The notes under the pieces were generated by a model. The model was given only the letters and a program-made list of their open reading frames with translations. It was not told the DNA's origin and searched no databases. From Sphingomonas aerolata (GTDB lineage: Bacteria > Pseudomonadota > Alphaproteobacteria > Sphingomonadales > Sphingomonadaceae), in the NCBI RefSeq assembly GCF_003046295.1, contig NZ_PZZN01000003.1, positions 496,001-560,000 on the forward strand: a stretch of DNA of 64,000 nt, written 5' to 3'. Shown here piece by piece: positions 51,801 to 62,786 of this stretch. Positions within the stretch are counted from its first letter, which is position 1. Each line of letters begins with the position of its first letter. The position numbers were made by a program, and so were the translations under genes.

Positions 51801-54161
51801 ATGACGGTCCCCGGAACATGGGCGACCGTTCTGGCCGGCGTTGCGACGCTGCTGCTGCTCGGGCTTGGCGGGCTGCTGCTGTTCCTGGGATTGCGCGCGC
51901 GCGCCGGTGTCGCGACGACCCTCGCCGAGAATGCGACGATGCGTGCGTTGCTCGATGGGTCGCCGGCCGTTGCGACGGTCGTCCGCTCGGATGGACGAGT
52001 GGAGATGCCGCAGCGGATGGCGGACTGGCTGGGTATTCCGGCGCCACGCTATCTGATGGATCTGGCGGGTGAGGAATCTGGGCTCTCACCCGAGGATGCT
52101 GCCGCGCTCACTGCTGATGTGACCGCTGCACAGCGTTCGGGCCGGCCCTTTGTCCGTGCCGTCCGCCCCGTCGGTTCGACGCGGGCCATTACGCTGCGCG
52201 GCGCGCGCGCGCCTGGTGCGATGGGGGCAACCGGCAGCATCCTGATCTGGGCGTTCGATGCAACGGACAGCGAATCCGAGATCAAGCGCCTCGGCACCGA
52301 GACGGCGCGGCTTGGTGCCGCCTATGAGGCGCTGACCGGGCTGATCGAAGCAGCGCCGCTGCCGATGTGGTACCGGGCGCGCGATCTCAGGCTGTCAATG
52401 GTCAATTCCGCCTATGTTGCGGCCGTCGAGGGCCAGGATGCGCAGGACGTGGTCGCGCGCGGCCTCGAACTCGTCGAGGGATCGGGGCGCGGCGGGCCGC
52501 TGGCGGGTGCCGCCGCCGCGCGCGAGCAGGGGCGGCCGCACCAGCAGGTCCTGCCCGCGACGATCGACGGGGCCCGTCGGTCGCTCCAGATCTATGACGT
52601 CCCGCTCCCGACCGGTGGCGTAGCGGGCTTTGCGATCGACATCGAGGATCTCGAGCAGGCGCGCTCGGGTGCCAAGCGTTTCGCCGAGGCGCAGCGGGCG
52701 ATGCTCGACCGATTGTCGGCGGGGGTCGCGCAGTTCGGTGGCGACCGCGGCCTGGTCTTCTGCAACCAGCCGTTCCGGCGCATGTTCGCGATGCGGGCGG
52801 AGTGGCTCGCCGACCGTCCCGAATTCGACCGCGTGCTCGAACGGATGCGCGAAGCGGACCGGCTCCCCGAGGTCCGCGACTTTCCGGCATGGAAGGCCGA
52901 GCGTCGCGCATGGTTCATGCAGACCGGGACCATGCCGAACGGCGGCGCGAGCGAGGAGATCTGGCATTTGCGCGGCGGGACGCATTTGCGCGTCGTCGCC
53001 CAGCCCTTGCCCGATGGCGGGCTGTTGCTGATCTTCGAGGACCGCACCGAGCATGTCCAGCTCGCCAGCGCGCGCGACACGCTGCTTCGCGTCCGTACCG
53101 CCACCTTCGACAATCTGTTCGAGGCGCTTGGCGTGTTCGCGGCCGATGGGCGGCTGCAATTGTGGAACAACCGGTTCAGGGTGCTGTGGGGCCTCGAGGA
53201 GGAATTCCTTGCCGGCCATCCGCGTGTCGACGTCTTTGCCGATGCCGCTGCGGGCAAGTTGATGACGCCGAACCGGTCGGCGCTGATCCCCGATCTCGTG
53301 CGATCGGCGACTGCCGGACGGCAGCAGCGTGGGGGCCGCGTTGCCTTTGCCGACGGCCGGCATTTCGAATTCGCGGGTGTCCCGCTGCCCGACGGCAACG
53401 CGCTGTTCACGATGCTCGACATCACCGACAGCCGGCGTGCGGAGCAGGCCTTGCGCGAACGCGCGAACGCGCTCGAGGCGGCGGACAAGGTGAAGACGGC
53501 GTTCGTCGCGAACATGAGCTATGAGCTCAAGACGCCGCTGACGTCGATCAGTGGTTTCGCCGAGATGCTGCACGGTGGCTATGCCGGGCCGATGAGCGAA
53601 CAGGCCGGGGGGTATCTCGAGGCCATTCTCGAATCGGTCGAGCGGCTAGGGCTGCTGGTCGACGACGTGCTCGACCTGACCCGGACCGAGAGCGAGAGCA
53701 CCGAGATGGTGCGCACCGATGTCGAGCTGGCGGTGGTCGCCCGCGCCGCGGCAGGCTCGATCCAGGCCACTGCGCGGCGCCGCAAGCTCGACTTCGCGAT
53801 CGAGATCGGGCGCTCGACCGGGCGTATCTGCGGCGATCCCAAGCGATTGCGCGAGATCGTCGAGCATCTGCTGCGTCACGCGGTCGCCGGTACGCCCGAG
53901 GGGGGGCGGATCCTCCTGCACGCCGACGGCAATGCAACGCATGCGCGGATCGTCGTGTCGGATGACGGCGCGGGGATGAGCGCGGAAGGCGTCGCGCATG
54001 CGTTCGACCGGTTCGCCGAATCCAAGACGATCGGCGATCGTGCGCTGGGGCTCGGCCTGCCGCTCGCCAAGCAGTTCGTCGAGGCGCATAACGGCACGAT
54101 CGATCTCGTATCCGAACCCGGAAACGGCACGCTGATCACGGTCGAACTGCCGCGGAGATGA
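51801..54161 (+). CDS. divL: DivL-like PAS pseudo-histidine kinase
   Basis: This 786-residue protein has an N-terminal membrane helix (VLAGVATLLLLGLGGLLLFL), several PAS-like domains to about 560, then a kinase module. In the H box, NMSYELKTPLTS, a Tyr (574) replaces the usual phospho-accepting His. The N box (EHLLRHAVAGTP) has His instead of both usual Asn, while SDDGAGM and ALGLGLPLAK remain. This matches DivL, the alphaproteobacterial cell-cycle regulator that works through CckA and CtrA. tsaE-amgK-murU lie downstream. Confidence 0.85.
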   Translation: MTVPGTWATVLAGVATLLLLGLGGLLLFLGLRARAGVATTLAENATMRALLDGSPAVATVVRSDGRVEMPQRMADWLGIPAPRYLMDLAGEESGLSPEDAAALTADVTAAQRSGRPFVRAVRPVGSTRAITLRGARAPGAMGATGSILIWAFDATDSESEIKRLGTETARLGAAYEALTGLIEAAPLPMWYRARDLRLSMVNSAYVAAVEGQDAQDVVARGLELVEGSGRGGPLAGAAAAREQGRPHQQVLPATIDGARRSLQIYDVPLPTGGVAGFAIDIEDLEQARSGAKRFAEAQRAMLDRLSAGVAQFGGDRGLVFCNQPFRRMFAMRAEWLADRPEFDRVLERMREADRLPEVRDFPAWKAERRAWFMQTGTMPNGGASEEIWHLRGGTHLRVVAQPLPDGGLLLIFEDRTEHVQLASARDTLLRVRTATFDNLFEALGVFAADGRLQLWNNRFRVLWGLEEEFLAGHPRVDVFADAAAGKLMTPNRSALIPDLVRSATAGRQQRGGRVAFADGRHFEFAGVPLPDGNALFTMLDITDSRRAEQALRERANALEAADKVKTAFVANMSYELKTPLTSISGFAEMLHGGYAGPMSEQAGGYLEAILESVERLGLLVDDVLDLTRTESESTEMVRTDVELAVVARAAAGSIQATARRRKLDFAIEIGRSTGRICGDPKRLREIVEHLLRHAVAGTPEGGRILLHADGNATHARIVVSDDGAGMSAEGVAHAFDRFAESKTIGDRALGLGLPLAKQFVEAHNGTIDLVSEPGNGTLITVELPRR

Positions 54162-54204
54162 TCATCGCTTTGAAGAGACACGCACGCTGCCCGGGTTCGG
54201 TCGC

Positions 54205-54654
54205 ATGACGGCGCTGCGGTTAGAGGATCCCGCCGCGACCGAGGCGTTCGGCGCGAAACTGGCAGCGCACGTCAAGGTGGGTGACGTGATTGCGCTGACG
54301 GGGACGCTCGGCGCGGGGAAGACGAGCCTGGCACGCGGGCTGCTGGCCGCGCTCGGTCTGGTCGGCGAGGCGCCATCGCCGAGTTTCGCGATCGTCCAGC
54401 CCTATGCACCACCCGAGGTGCGTCTGCCGGTGCTCCACGTCGATCTGTACCGGATCGACGATCCGGACGAGATCGTCGAGCTCGCGCTTGACGACGCGCG
54501 CTATGATTCCGTGCTGATCGTCGAATGGCCAGAGCGGGCGGGGCCGGACTATTGGCCGGACGCGCTTCGGCTCGACCTCACGATCGAACCGGATGGCACG
54601 CGCGGCTTGACAGCCGGAGTGCCGGAGGGTTGGACGCGGCGATGGCCGATATGA
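54205..54654 (+). CDS. tsaE: tRNA threonylcarbamoyladenosine biosynthesis ATPase
   Basis: This 149-residue protein has the Walker A GTLGAGKTS (33-41) and the conserved SPSFAIVQPY, LHVDLYRI and VLIVEWPERAG motifs. TsaE works with TsaB and TsaD to add t6A at position 37 of ANN-decoding tRNAs. It lies directly after divL and overlaps amgK. Confidence 0.95.
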   Translation: MTALRLEDPAATEAFGAKLAAHVKVGDVIALTGTLGAGKTSLARGLLAALGLVGEAPSPSFAIVQPYAPPEVRLPVLHVDLYRIDDPDEIVELALDDARYDSVLIVEWPERAGPDYWPDALRLDLTIEPDGTRGLTAGVPEGWTRRWPI

Positions 54655-55619
54655 CACCCCCGGCGGGCGCCGCCGCATTTCTCGACGCGCAGGGCTGGGC
54701 GGGGGCGACGCTCCTGCCTGTAGCGGGCGACGCGTCGTTCCGTCGCTATTTCCGCGTCGTCGCCGGGACACGCCACGCGATGCTGATGGACGCGCCGCCG
54801 CCACATGAAGACCCGCGCCCGTTCATCGCGGTCGCACAGTGGCTGGTCGAGCGGACGTTCCGGGCACCCGCGATCCTCGCGAGCGACCTGACGCAGGGAC
54901 TCGTGCTGATCGAGGATTTTGGCGATGATCGGTTGCGCGAGGCGATCGACGCATCGTCCGACGAGGGCATGGCGCTCTACGCGCCCGCGATCGACCTGCT
55001 CGGACGTCTTCACGCGCACCCGGCCGGACCATTCGCACCCTATGACCGTGCCGTCCTGGCGCGCGAGGCCGCGCTGTTCGTCGACTGGTATTGCCCGGCC
55101 ATCGGGATCGTCCCGGACCGGGCGGGCTGGGATGCGGCATGGGACGCCGTGTTCGATCACGGGATCGCGACCGACCCCGTCACCGTACTGCGCGATTATC
55201 ATGCGGAGAATCTGATGCTGCTCGCACCGGACGGAGCGCTCGGCCTGCTCGATTTCCAGGACGCGCTTGCCGGGCACCCGGCCTATGACCTCGTGTCGCT
55301 GTTGCAAGACGCACGGCGCGACGTCGACCCTATGGTCGAGGTGGCGATGCTCGCGCGCTACCGCGAAGCGACGGGCGTCGGTGACGATTTCCTCGACGCC
55401 TATCACGTGCTTGGCGCGCAGCGGAACGCCAAGATCCTCGGCATTTTCACGCGGCTGTGGAAGCGCGACGGCAAGCCGCGGTACCCGACCTTGTGTCCCC
55501 GGGTCTGGACGTATCTCGAGCGTGACCTGGCCCAGCCGGTGATGGCGCCGGTCGCGGCCTGGTTCGATGCCAATGTGCCGGCCGCTCGGCGCGGCGACCC
55601 GCTGGCGTTGGCGGCATGA
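54642..55619 (+). CDS. amgK: N-acetylmuramate/N-acetylglucosamine kinase
   Basis: This aminoglycoside-phosphotransferase-like kinase phosphorylates the anomeric position of MurNAc and GlcNAc in a cell-wall recycling route. Signatures: GDASFRRYFRV, VLIEDFGDD, VLRDYHAENLMLL (catalytic His-Asp) and GLLDFQDALAGHPAYDLVSL. GGAGG lies 13 bases before ATG 54642, which overlaps tsaE; ATG 54651 is an alternative. murU follows, overlapping (ATGA). Confidence 0.92.
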   Translation: MADMTPPAGAAAFLDAQGWAGATLLPVAGDASFRRYFRVVAGTRHAMLMDAPPPHEDPRPFIAVAQWLVERTFRAPAILASDLTQGLVLIEDFGDDRLREAIDASSDEGMALYAPAIDLLGRLHAHPAGPFAPYDRAVLAREAALFVDWYCPAIGIVPDRAGWDAAWDAVFDHGIATDPVTVLRDYHAENLMLLAPDGALGLLDFQDALAGHPAYDLVSLLQDARRDVDPMVEVAMLARYREATGVGDDFLDAYHVLGAQRNAKILGIFTRLWKRDGKPRYPTLCPRVWTYLERDLAQPVMAPVAAWFDANVPAARRGDPLALAA

Positions 55620-56371
55620 GCGGCCAGCGCATGATCCGTCCGATCCCGCGCGGGACGGTGCCCGAGACGGCGATGGTGATGGCGGCCGGGCTCGGCAAGC
55701 GGATGCGCCCGTTGACCGCGACGCGCCCCAAGCCGCTGGTCGAAGTGGCCGGCAAGGCGCTGATCGACCATGTCTTCGATCGGCTGCAGCGTGCCGGGAT
55801 CGCGCGCGCGGTGGTCAATGTTCACTATCTTGCCGATACGTTGCAGGCGCATGTCACCGATCGCTACCCCGATATCGAGGTCGTGATTTCGGACGAGCGT
55901 CGCCGGTTGATGGAGACGGGCGGCGGGCTGGTTCAGGCACGTACCCTGCTCGGCGATGCGCCGGTTCTGGTGGTCAACAGCGACAATCTCTGGATTGACG
56001 GACCGGTCGACGCGATCCGCCTGCTTGCGTCGCGCTGGGACGATGCGACGATGGATGCGCTGCTGCTGATGGTGCCGCTCGCCCGCGCGCACAATCACGG
56101 CGGTCCGGGCGACTTCCATCTCGCAGCGGACGGGCGGATCACCGGACGACGCAAGCCGGGGCGGGTCGCACCCTTCGCCTTCACGGGCATTCAGATTCTC
56201 CACCCGCGCGTCATCGCGGATTGGCCCGAGGGACCGTTTTCGACGAACCTGTTCTGGGACCGTGCGATCGCTGCGGGCCGGGCATTTGGCCAGGTCCATC
56301 AGGGCCTGTGGTTCGACGTGGGCACCCCCGCGGCGATTCCAAGGACCGAGGCAATCCTGGCCGGTGGCTGA
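55616..56371 (+). CDS. murU: N-acetylmuramate-1-phosphate uridylyltransferase
   Basis: This 251-residue nucleotidyltransferase has the signature VMAAGLGKRMRPLTATRPKP (MAAGxGxRMxPLT), VEVAGKALIDHV, and VVNSDNLWIDG (metal Asp). It makes UDP-MurNAc from MurNAc-1-P, the next step after amgK in a fosfomycin-bypassing recycling pathway. Its stop overlaps the addB start. Confidence 0.92.
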   Translation: MSGQRMIRPIPRGTVPETAMVMAAGLGKRMRPLTATRPKPLVEVAGKALIDHVFDRLQRAGIARAVVNVHYLADTLQAHVTDRYPDIEVVISDERRRLMETGGGLVQARTLLGDAPVLVVNSDNLWIDGPVDAIRLLASRWDDATMDALLLMVPLARAHNHGGPGDFHLAADGRITGRRKPGRVAPFAFTGIQILHPRVIADWPEGPFSTNLFWDRAIAAGRAFGQVHQGLWFDVGTPAAIPRTEAILAGG

Positions 56372-59306
56372 ACGGACGGGGCCGACCCTCTACACCATCC
56401 CCGCCCATCGCGCCTTTGCCGATGCACTGGTCGCGGGGTTGCTCCGGCGGGCAGGGCAGGACCCGCTGGCGCTCGCCCGCGCGCTGATCCTGTTGCCCAA
56501 CAACCGCGCGATCCGGGCGGTGACCGATGCGTTCGTGCGGGCGAGCGGCGGGGGGCTGGTTCTGCCGCGGATGATCGCGCTGGGCGACACGGGGCTGGGC
56601 GAAGCGGTCGGCGCGGCGCTCGATCCGGCGGACGACGCCGATCCGCCGCTGCCCGCGGTGCCGCCCTATCAGCGGCGGATGATCCTTGCGCGGCTGGTGT
56701 CGGAAGAACGCCGGCGCGGGGGGCATCCGATCGATGCGGCCGAGGCGGTCCGACTTGCCGGCGAACTCGCCAAGACGCTCGACCAGCTGCTCGTCGAGGA
56801 GGTCGCGCCGACGCGCCTGCACGAGATCGAACTCGGTCCCGAACTGACCGAACACTGGCAGCGCGCATTGTCGACGTTCGACGTCGTGTTGCAGCGATGG
56901 CCGGGCGAGCTGGCCCGCCTGGGGCGGATCGACGCGGCGACTCGGCGCGCCGCGCTGCTCGACAGATTGGTGGTGCGGTGGCGTGCGACGCCGCCGGCCG
57001 GGCTGGTCTGCGCTGCGGGCGTCACCGACTCCGCGCCGTCGGTCGCGCGCGCCCTGCGTTGCGTCGCAGACCTGCCAGGCGGCATGGTGGTGTTCGCGGA
57101 TCTCGATCTGCACCTGCCCGACGAGGAGTGGGATGCGCTGGGACCCCACCCGCGAAACCCGGATACCGGGCTGACGCGGCGGTCGATCGAAACGCATCCG
57201 CAATTTCATCTAAAGCTCCTGCTCGAACGCATGGGCGTCGGGCGCGCCGAGGTTGCGACCTGGCGCGAGGGCGGTGGCCATGACGCCGACACGACCCGAA
57301 GCCGCGCTATCGCCAATGCACTGGCCCCCGCCGACTTCACGGGAAAGTGGACCCGGCTGGGCGCGGAGGACCGCCGCCTGAAGGGGGTGACGGTCGCCGA
57401 ACTGGCAACCCCCGCCGAGGAGGCGCAGGCGATCGCACTGGCCCTGCGCGGCGTACTGGAGGAGCCGGGACGGACAGCGGCGCTCGTCACGCCCGATCGC
57501 GCACTAGCGCGGCGTGTCGCGGCGCATCTTGGACGCTGGCAGATCCTGATCGACGACAGCGCGGGCCGGCCCTTGTCGATCCTCCCGCCCGGGACCCTGA
57601 TCCTCGCGCTGGTCGAGGCTGCGGCACAGCGTTTCGCACCGCTTGCGTTGCTGGCGCTGCTGAAGCACCCGCTGGTCCGCAGTGGCGATACCCGGCTGGC
57701 GTGGCTCGACGGCGTTCGCGCGCTCGATCGCGCGTTGCGCGGACCGCGGCCCGCAGCAGGGCTCGATGCTGTCGATGCGCATCTGCGTGCCGGAACGGCG
57801 AAGCGCTGGTGGCCGGAGGCGCAAGCGCTGCTCACGCCGATCGCCACGGTTTTCGAACGCGGCGCCCAGCCGCTCGGCCCGTTGCTGGCGATCGTTCGCG
57901 AGACGGCCGCGGCGCTGTGCGGCGATGAACTCTGGGCCGGCCCCGCAGGGCGTGCCGCGGCGCAATGCCTTGCCGATCTTGAGATCGAAGCCGATGCCGG
58001 CCCGCCGCTTGTCGATCCCGGCGAACTTGCGCAGCTTTTGCGGACCTTGCTCGACGAGGTTGCGGTGCGGCCATTGCAGGGCGCGCATCCGCGTCTGGCG
58101 ATCTACGGCCTGCTCGAGGCCCGACTGCAGACCGCAGACCTGATGGTTCTGGGCGGGCTGAACGAAGGCATGTGGCCAGGCCGTCCCGCGCCGGACCCGT
58201 GGCTCGCGCCGCGGATCCGCGCTGAACTCGGGCTGCCGGGTCTCGAACGGCAGGTAGGGACGTCGGCGCATGATTTCGCCCAGGCGCTCGGCGCGCCGCG
58301 GGCGATCGTCACACGTGCGCGCCGCGACGCCAAGTCGCCGGCGTTGGCGTCGCGACTGTGGCTGCGGTTGCAGGCCCTTGCGGGGGACAGGTTCGAGCGC
58401 GCCGAGGCGCTGGAGGCGTGGACACGCGATCTCGACGATCCGCGGGCGCACCGGCCCTCCGACCGTCCGGCACCGTCGCCTATCGCCGCGCTGCGGCCAA
58501 GGCTGATTTCGGTGACCGAGGTCGACCGGTTGAAGGCCGACCCCTATGCCTTCTACGCGCGCCGGGTGCTCGGACTGATGCCGCTCGACCCCGTCGATGC
58601 GGATCCGAGCGCCGCGTGGCGCGGCACCGCGGTCCACGACATTCTCGAACAATGGTGGAAGCACGACGCCTGCGCGATCGATGCATTGCGGCCGCGTGCC
58701 GAGGCGATGCTGCGCGACGAGCGGACGCACCCGATGATGCGTGCGCTCTGGCAGCCGCGGTTGCTCGAGGCGATCGACTGGATCGCGGGCACGATCGCGG
58801 CGCAGGCCATCGATGGCCGGGTCGTCGCCAGCGCGGAAGGCAAGGGCGAGATCGCTATTGCGGGGGTGACGCTGCGGGGACGGTACGACCGTGTCGACCG
58901 ACTGCCGGGCGGCGAGCTGGCGATCATCGACTACAAGACCGGCAAGCCACCCTCGGCGACCGCGGTGCGCGCGGGCTATAGCCTCCAGCTGGGGCTGCTC
59001 GGCCTGATCGCCGAGCGCGGCGGCTTTGCCGATGTCGCGGGCAAGGCGGGTGCGTTCGAATATTGGTCGCTTGGCAAGAAGCGCGATGCGTTTGGCTATG
59101 TCGAGAGTCCGGTCGATCCCGAAGGCAAACGTGACAAGATCCCGACCGCGGATTTCACCGCGACGGCGGCACACAACTTTACCGAGGTCGCGGGAAACTG
59201 GCTCACCGGCAGCGCCGCCTTCACCGCCAAGCTCGTGCCGGAATATGCGCCTTATGCCGAATATGACCAGCTGATGCGCCGGGATGAATGGTATGGCCGT
59301 GAATAG
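56364..59306 (+). CDS. addB: Double-strand break repair protein AddB
   Basis: This 980-residue protein starts at a GTG overlapping murU (GTGGCTGA). It has an N-terminal helicase-like part without Walker function (ALILLPNNRAIRAVTDAF), a middle VLGGLNEGMWP motif typical of AddB, and a C-terminal nuclease region with a PYAFYARRVLGL segment and LAIIDYKTGKPP (catalytic Asp and Lys). With AddA it resects double-strand breaks for RecA. It is followed by addA, overlapping. Confidence 0.93.
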   Translation: MAERTGPTLYTIPAHRAFADALVAGLLRRAGQDPLALARALILLPNNRAIRAVTDAFVRASGGGLVLPRMIALGDTGLGEAVGAALDPADDADPPLPAVPPYQRRMILARLVSEERRRGGHPIDAAEAVRLAGELAKTLDQLLVEEVAPTRLHEIELGPELTEHWQRALSTFDVVLQRWPGELARLGRIDAATRRAALLDRLVVRWRATPPAGLVCAAGVTDSAPSVARALRCVADLPGGMVVFADLDLHLPDEEWDALGPHPRNPDTGLTRRSIETHPQFHLKLLLERMGVGRAEVATWREGGGHDADTTRSRAIANALAPADFTGKWTRLGAEDRRLKGVTVAELATPAEEAQAIALALRGVLEEPGRTAALVTPDRALARRVAAHLGRWQILIDDSAGRPLSILPPGTLILALVEAAAQRFAPLALLALLKHPLVRSGDTRLAWLDGVRALDRALRGPRPAAGLDAVDAHLRAGTAKRWWPEAQALLTPIATVFERGAQPLGPLLAIVRETAAALCGDELWAGPAGRAAAQCLADLEIEADAGPPLVDPGELAQLLRTLLDEVAVRPLQGAHPRLAIYGLLEARLQTADLMVLGGLNEGMWPGRPAPDPWLAPRIRAELGLPGLERQVGTSAHDFAQALGAPRAIVTRARRDAKSPALASRLWLRLQALAGDRFERAEALEAWTRDLDDPRAHRPSDRPAPSPIAALRPRLISVTEVDRLKADPYAFYARRVLGLMPLDPVDADPSAAWRGTAVHDILEQWWKHDACAIDALRPRAEAMLRDERTHPMMRALWQPRLLEAIDWIAGTIAAQAIDGRVVASAEGKGEIAIAGVTLRGRYDRVDRLPGGELAIIDYKTGKPPSATAVRAGYSLQLGLLGLIAERGGFADVAGKAGAFEYWSLGKKRDAFGYVESPVDPEGKRDKIPTADFTATAAHNFTEVAGNWLTGSAAFTAKLVPEYAPYAEYDQLMRRDEWYGRE

Positions 59307-62300
59307 TGGCGAGCTCCGCACCTTACCCCGGCTCAAGGGCGCGCAGGCCGCAGCTAGTGACCCCAGCGCTCATGTCTGGCTGTCCGCATCGGCGGGAACC
59401 GGCAAGACCCAGGTCCTCGCGGCGCGCGTCTTCCGCCTGTTGCTGCGCGGCGTCGATCCGGGCGCGATCCTGTGCCTGACTTTCACCAAGGCGGGTGCCG
59501 CCGAAATGGCACAGCGGATCAACGGGCGTCTTGCCGCGTGGGTGCGGATGCCCGGTCCCGCGCTGGGTGCCGATCTGATCGCCTTGGGGGAGGTGCCCGA
59601 CCAGGCGTTGCAGGATCGTGCGCGGACGCTGTTTGCCAAGGTGCTCGACGCGCCGGGGGGCGGGTTGCGGATCCAGACGATCCACGGCTTCTGTCAGGGG
59701 CTGCTGGCGGCGTTTCCGGTCGAAGCCGGGCTAACCCCCGGTTTTCGCCCCCTGGAGGCGCGCGAGGAAGCCGGGCTTGCACGCGAGGCGCTGGCGGGGA
59801 TGCTAGCGGACGCCGAGCGTGAGGGGCGGGAGCGTCCCGTCGAGATCGTGGGCCGTTTGTCCCTGCGAATGGGGGAGGGCGGTGCCGAGGGGTTCCTGAT
59901 GGCCTGCGCCCGCGCGCTGCCCGCGCTCGAGGCGTTGCCGTCGGGTATCCGGCCTTGGTTGCGCCGGACGCTCGAACTGCCCGCCGGCAATATCGACGAG
60001 GCGGTCGCGGACTGGTGCGAGGCGCTGGATATCGATGCCATCACGCGGATCGGCGCGGCCAACCGGGCGTGGGGAACCGCGACCGGCCTGAAGCAGGCGG
60101 CCACGGTTGAGGCGTGGCTCGCGTCGCCGGACCGTGCGGCTATGCTTCCCGACCTCGCAGGCGTCGTGCTGACGGCCAAGGGGGAGCCGCGCAAGGCGCA
60201 GAAGAAGCTGATCGACCTCGAACCTGACTATGAGATCCTGGCACAGGATGTCGGCGCGGCCTGTGCAGATATTGCATCGATGATCCAGCGCGTGGCCTAT
60301 GCCGATCTTCTCGCGGATGGGCTGGAGGTCGGGCGCGATTATGCGCGTGCCTATGCACTCGCGAAACGACGCGTCGGCGGGGTCGATTTCGACGATCTGA
60401 TCGCGACGACCGTGGCGTTGCTCGACCAGCCCGGCATTGGCGAATGGGTTCGCTACAAGCTCGATCAGGCAACCGAGCATGTCCTGATCGACGAGGCGCA
60501 GGACACCAATGCCGACCAGTGGCGGATCGTGCGGGCGCTGGCCGACGAATTCTTCGTCGGGCGCGGTATCTATGCCCCGTCGACGCGCACGCTGTTCACG
60601 GTCGGCGACTGGAAGCAGGCGATCTTCGGCTTTCAGGGGACCGACCCGTTCAACTTCGCCGCCGCAGAGCTGCATTTCGGGCGGCGTGCGCTCGAGGTTG
60701 CGGGCGACGACGAATGGCCGGAGGCGGAGCGGGGCCTGCCGCTCGAGCGGCTGTCGCTGACCCACTCCTTCCGATCGACCCGGCCGATCCTCACGTTCGT
60801 CGATGCCGCGGTCGCCGCGGCGGGCGAGCCGGGGCTTGGCGCGATCGGCGAGCTCGAGGTCCATGCGAGCGAGGTCAAGGGCCCGGGCAGCGTGACGCTG
60901 TGGCCAACGGTCATCGCAGGGGGGAGCGAGGACGACGAGGAGGGCTGGGTCGACGATGCGGTCCGCAAGCTCGCGGGCGATATCGCCAAGGCGGTCCGAC
61001 GCTGGCTCGCGCCCGATGGGCTGATGCTCGAGAGCAAGGGGCGACGGCTCCGTCCCGAGGATGTGATGATCCTCGTGAAGCGGCGCGGCGATCTCGCGTC
61101 GCTGATCGTCGCGCGGCTTTATGCCGAGGGCGTGCCCGTCGCGGGTGTCGACCGGCTGCGCTTGAACGCACCGCTCGCCGTCCAGGATCTTCTCGCGACG
61201 ATCCGCTTCGTGTTGCAGCCGGAAGACGATCTGAGCCTGGCATCGCTGCTCGTCTCGCCGCTGATCGGCTGGACGCAGGACGAGCTGATGGCGGCGGCGC
61301 CACGTGAGGCCGGCCCGTTGTGGCGACATCTTCAGCGGACGCAGTCCGCCGAGCGCCTTGCGCCGCTGCTCGCGATGCTCGCTCGTGCGGACATCGCAAC
61401 GCCATATCAGTTTCTGGAGGAGCTCCTGTCCGGGCCGCTCGACGGACGGCGCAAGCTGATCCTGCGGCTGGGGACCGAAGCGCGCGATCCGATCGAGGAA
61501 CTGCTCAACGCAGCACTGACGTTCGAGAGCAACACGACACCGTCGCTGCAGCGCTTCCTCGACTGGTTCGATCGCGGCGATGTCGACATCGTCCGCGATC
61601 CGTCGGCGCCGCTCGATGCAGTGCGCGTGATGACCGCGCACGGCGCCAAGGGCCTGCAGGCACCCTTGGTGATCCTTGCCGATGCGACCGCCGATCCCGC
61701 CGCCGCACCGCGGTCGATCCTGAAATGGACTCCCGAGGACATGGTCGCCCCGTTGCCGGTGTTCCGCCCGCGCAGCAGCGAGCGGGGTGGCCCCCTCGAT
61801 GCCGTGGTGACTGCAGCCGAGCGGCGCGAACTGGAGGAGCATTGGCGGCTGTTTTATGTCGCGGCGACCCGCGCCGAGGAGCGTCTGGTCATCGCGGGCG
61901 CGCTCGGTACGCGGGCGCAGGGCATTGCGCCGGTGACGAGCTGGTATGGCGCCGCGGATCGCGCGCTGACGGCGTTGGGCGTGGCGGACGCGGAGGGCGA
62001 GCGGGTCTTCGTCGGCGACGGGACGGAATTTCCGGTACCGGTCAAGCCCGCGGCGAACGACGTGGCCGTGCCTTCCCAGACGATACCCGACTGGGCCCGG
62101 CACGCGGCACCGAAGGAGTCGCGACCGTCGCGACCGTTGTCGCCATCTGCGCTCGGCGAGGATGCGGTGTCCGACCCGCCGCCGACCCCGGAGATGCGGC
62201 TTGCGGCCGAACGCGGCGCGTTGATCCACAAGCTGCTCGAGCGCCTTCCCGCGGTCGACGGCGGTTCGCGGGCGGCGGCGGCGGATCGCTGGCTCGGCCA

Positions 62301-62721
62301 GGCCGGCGGTGTTTCCGATCCCGCCGCGCGTGCGGAAATTGCAGCGAGCGCGATCGGCGTGATCGAGCATCCGCGCTTCGCAGACCTGTTCGGTATCGAC
62401 TCGCTTGCCGAAGCGCCGATCGCGGCCACGCTGGCGGACGGCATCGTGGTATCGGGCACCGTCGACCGGCTGCTGATCGGTGCGGAGACCATCCGGGTGA
62501 TCGATTTCAAGACCGGGCGGCGTGCGCCGCGCGGGCTCGACGAGGTGCCGGACTATCATCTCAAGCAGATGGCGGCCTATGCGGCGGCGTTGCGGGTGAT
62601 CTTTCCGGGGCGGACGATCGAGGCGGCGTTGCTGTACACCGCGGCACCCCGATTGATCGAGATATCGGCCGATATGCTCGACAGGCACAAGCCGCGCTAT
62701 GCGATGACGGAGCAAAGCTAG
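59284..62721 (+). CDS. addA: Double-strand break repair helicase-nuclease AddA
   Basis: This 1145-residue protein is a UvrD-type helicase with C-terminal nuclease. Motifs: [16 protein letters not shown] (Walker A), [27 protein letters not shown]-type [41 protein letters not shown] and [12 protein letters not shown]. The nuclease has [10 protein letters not shown] (Asp, Lys). It overlaps the end of addB. ATG 59293 is a possible alternative start. Confidence 0.94.
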   Translation: MNGMAVNSGELRTLPRLKGAQAAASDPSAHVWLSASAGTGKTQVLAARVFRLLLRGVDPGAILCLTFTKAGAAEMAQRINGRLAAWVRMPGPALGADLIALGEVPDQALQDRARTLFAKVLDAPGGGLRIQTIHGFCQGLLAAFPVEAGLTPGFRPLEAREEAGLAREALAGMLADAEREGRERPVEIVGRLSLRMGEGGAEGFLMACARALPALEALPSGIRPWLRRTLELPAGNIDEAVADWCEALDIDAITRIGAANRAWGTATGLKQAATVEAWLASPDRAAMLPDLAGVVLTAKGEPRKAQKKLIDLEPDYEILAQDVGAACADIASMIQRVAYADLLADGLEVGRDYARAYALAKRRVGGVDFDDLIATTVALLDQPGIGEWVRYKLDQATEHVLIDEAQDTNADQWRIVRALADEFFVGRGIYAPSTRTLFTVGDWKQAIFGFQGTDPFNFAAAELHFGRRALEVAGDDEWPEAERGLPLERLSLTHSFRSTRPILTFVDAAVAAAGEPGLGAIGELEVHASEVKGPGSVTLWPTVIAGGSEDDEEGWVDDAVRKLAGDIAKAVRRWLAPDGLMLESKGRRLRPEDVMILVKRRGDLASLIVARLYAEGVPVAGVDRLRLNAPLAVQDLLATIRFVLQPEDDLSLASLLVSPLIGWTQDELMAAAPREAGPLWRHLQRTQSAERLAPLLAMLARADIATPYQFLEELLSGPLDGRRKLILRLGTEARDPIEELLNAALTFESNTTPSLQRFLDWFDRGDVDIVRDPSAPLDAVRVMTAHGAKGLQAPLVILADATADPAAAPRSILKWTPEDMVAPLPVFRPRSSERGGPLDAVVTAAERRELEEHWRLFYVAATRAEERLVIAGALGTRAQGIAPVTSWYGAADRALTALGVADAEGERVFVGDGTEFPVPVKPAANDVAVPSQTIPDWARHAAPKESRPSRPLSPSALGEDAVSDPPPTPEMRLAAERGALIHKLLERLPAVDGGSRAAAADRWLGQAGGVSDPAARAEIAASAIGVIEHPRFADLFGIDSLAEAPIAATLADGIVVSGTVDRLLIGAETIRVIDFKTGRRAPRGLDEVPDYHLKQMAAYAAALRVIFPGRTIEAALLYTAAPRLIEISADMLDRHKPRYAMTEQS

Positions 62722-62786
62722 GCTGTCGACGGTTGAGACGCGTGCAGCCGGACCCTAGATTACGGTATAACGAAGGAGATATTTCA

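Noticed and set aside
57504-62715. Minus-strand frames of 610 and 970 codons over addB and addA
   Set aside because: Arg-rich antisense frames without motifs, in genes with all expected helicase and nuclease motifs.
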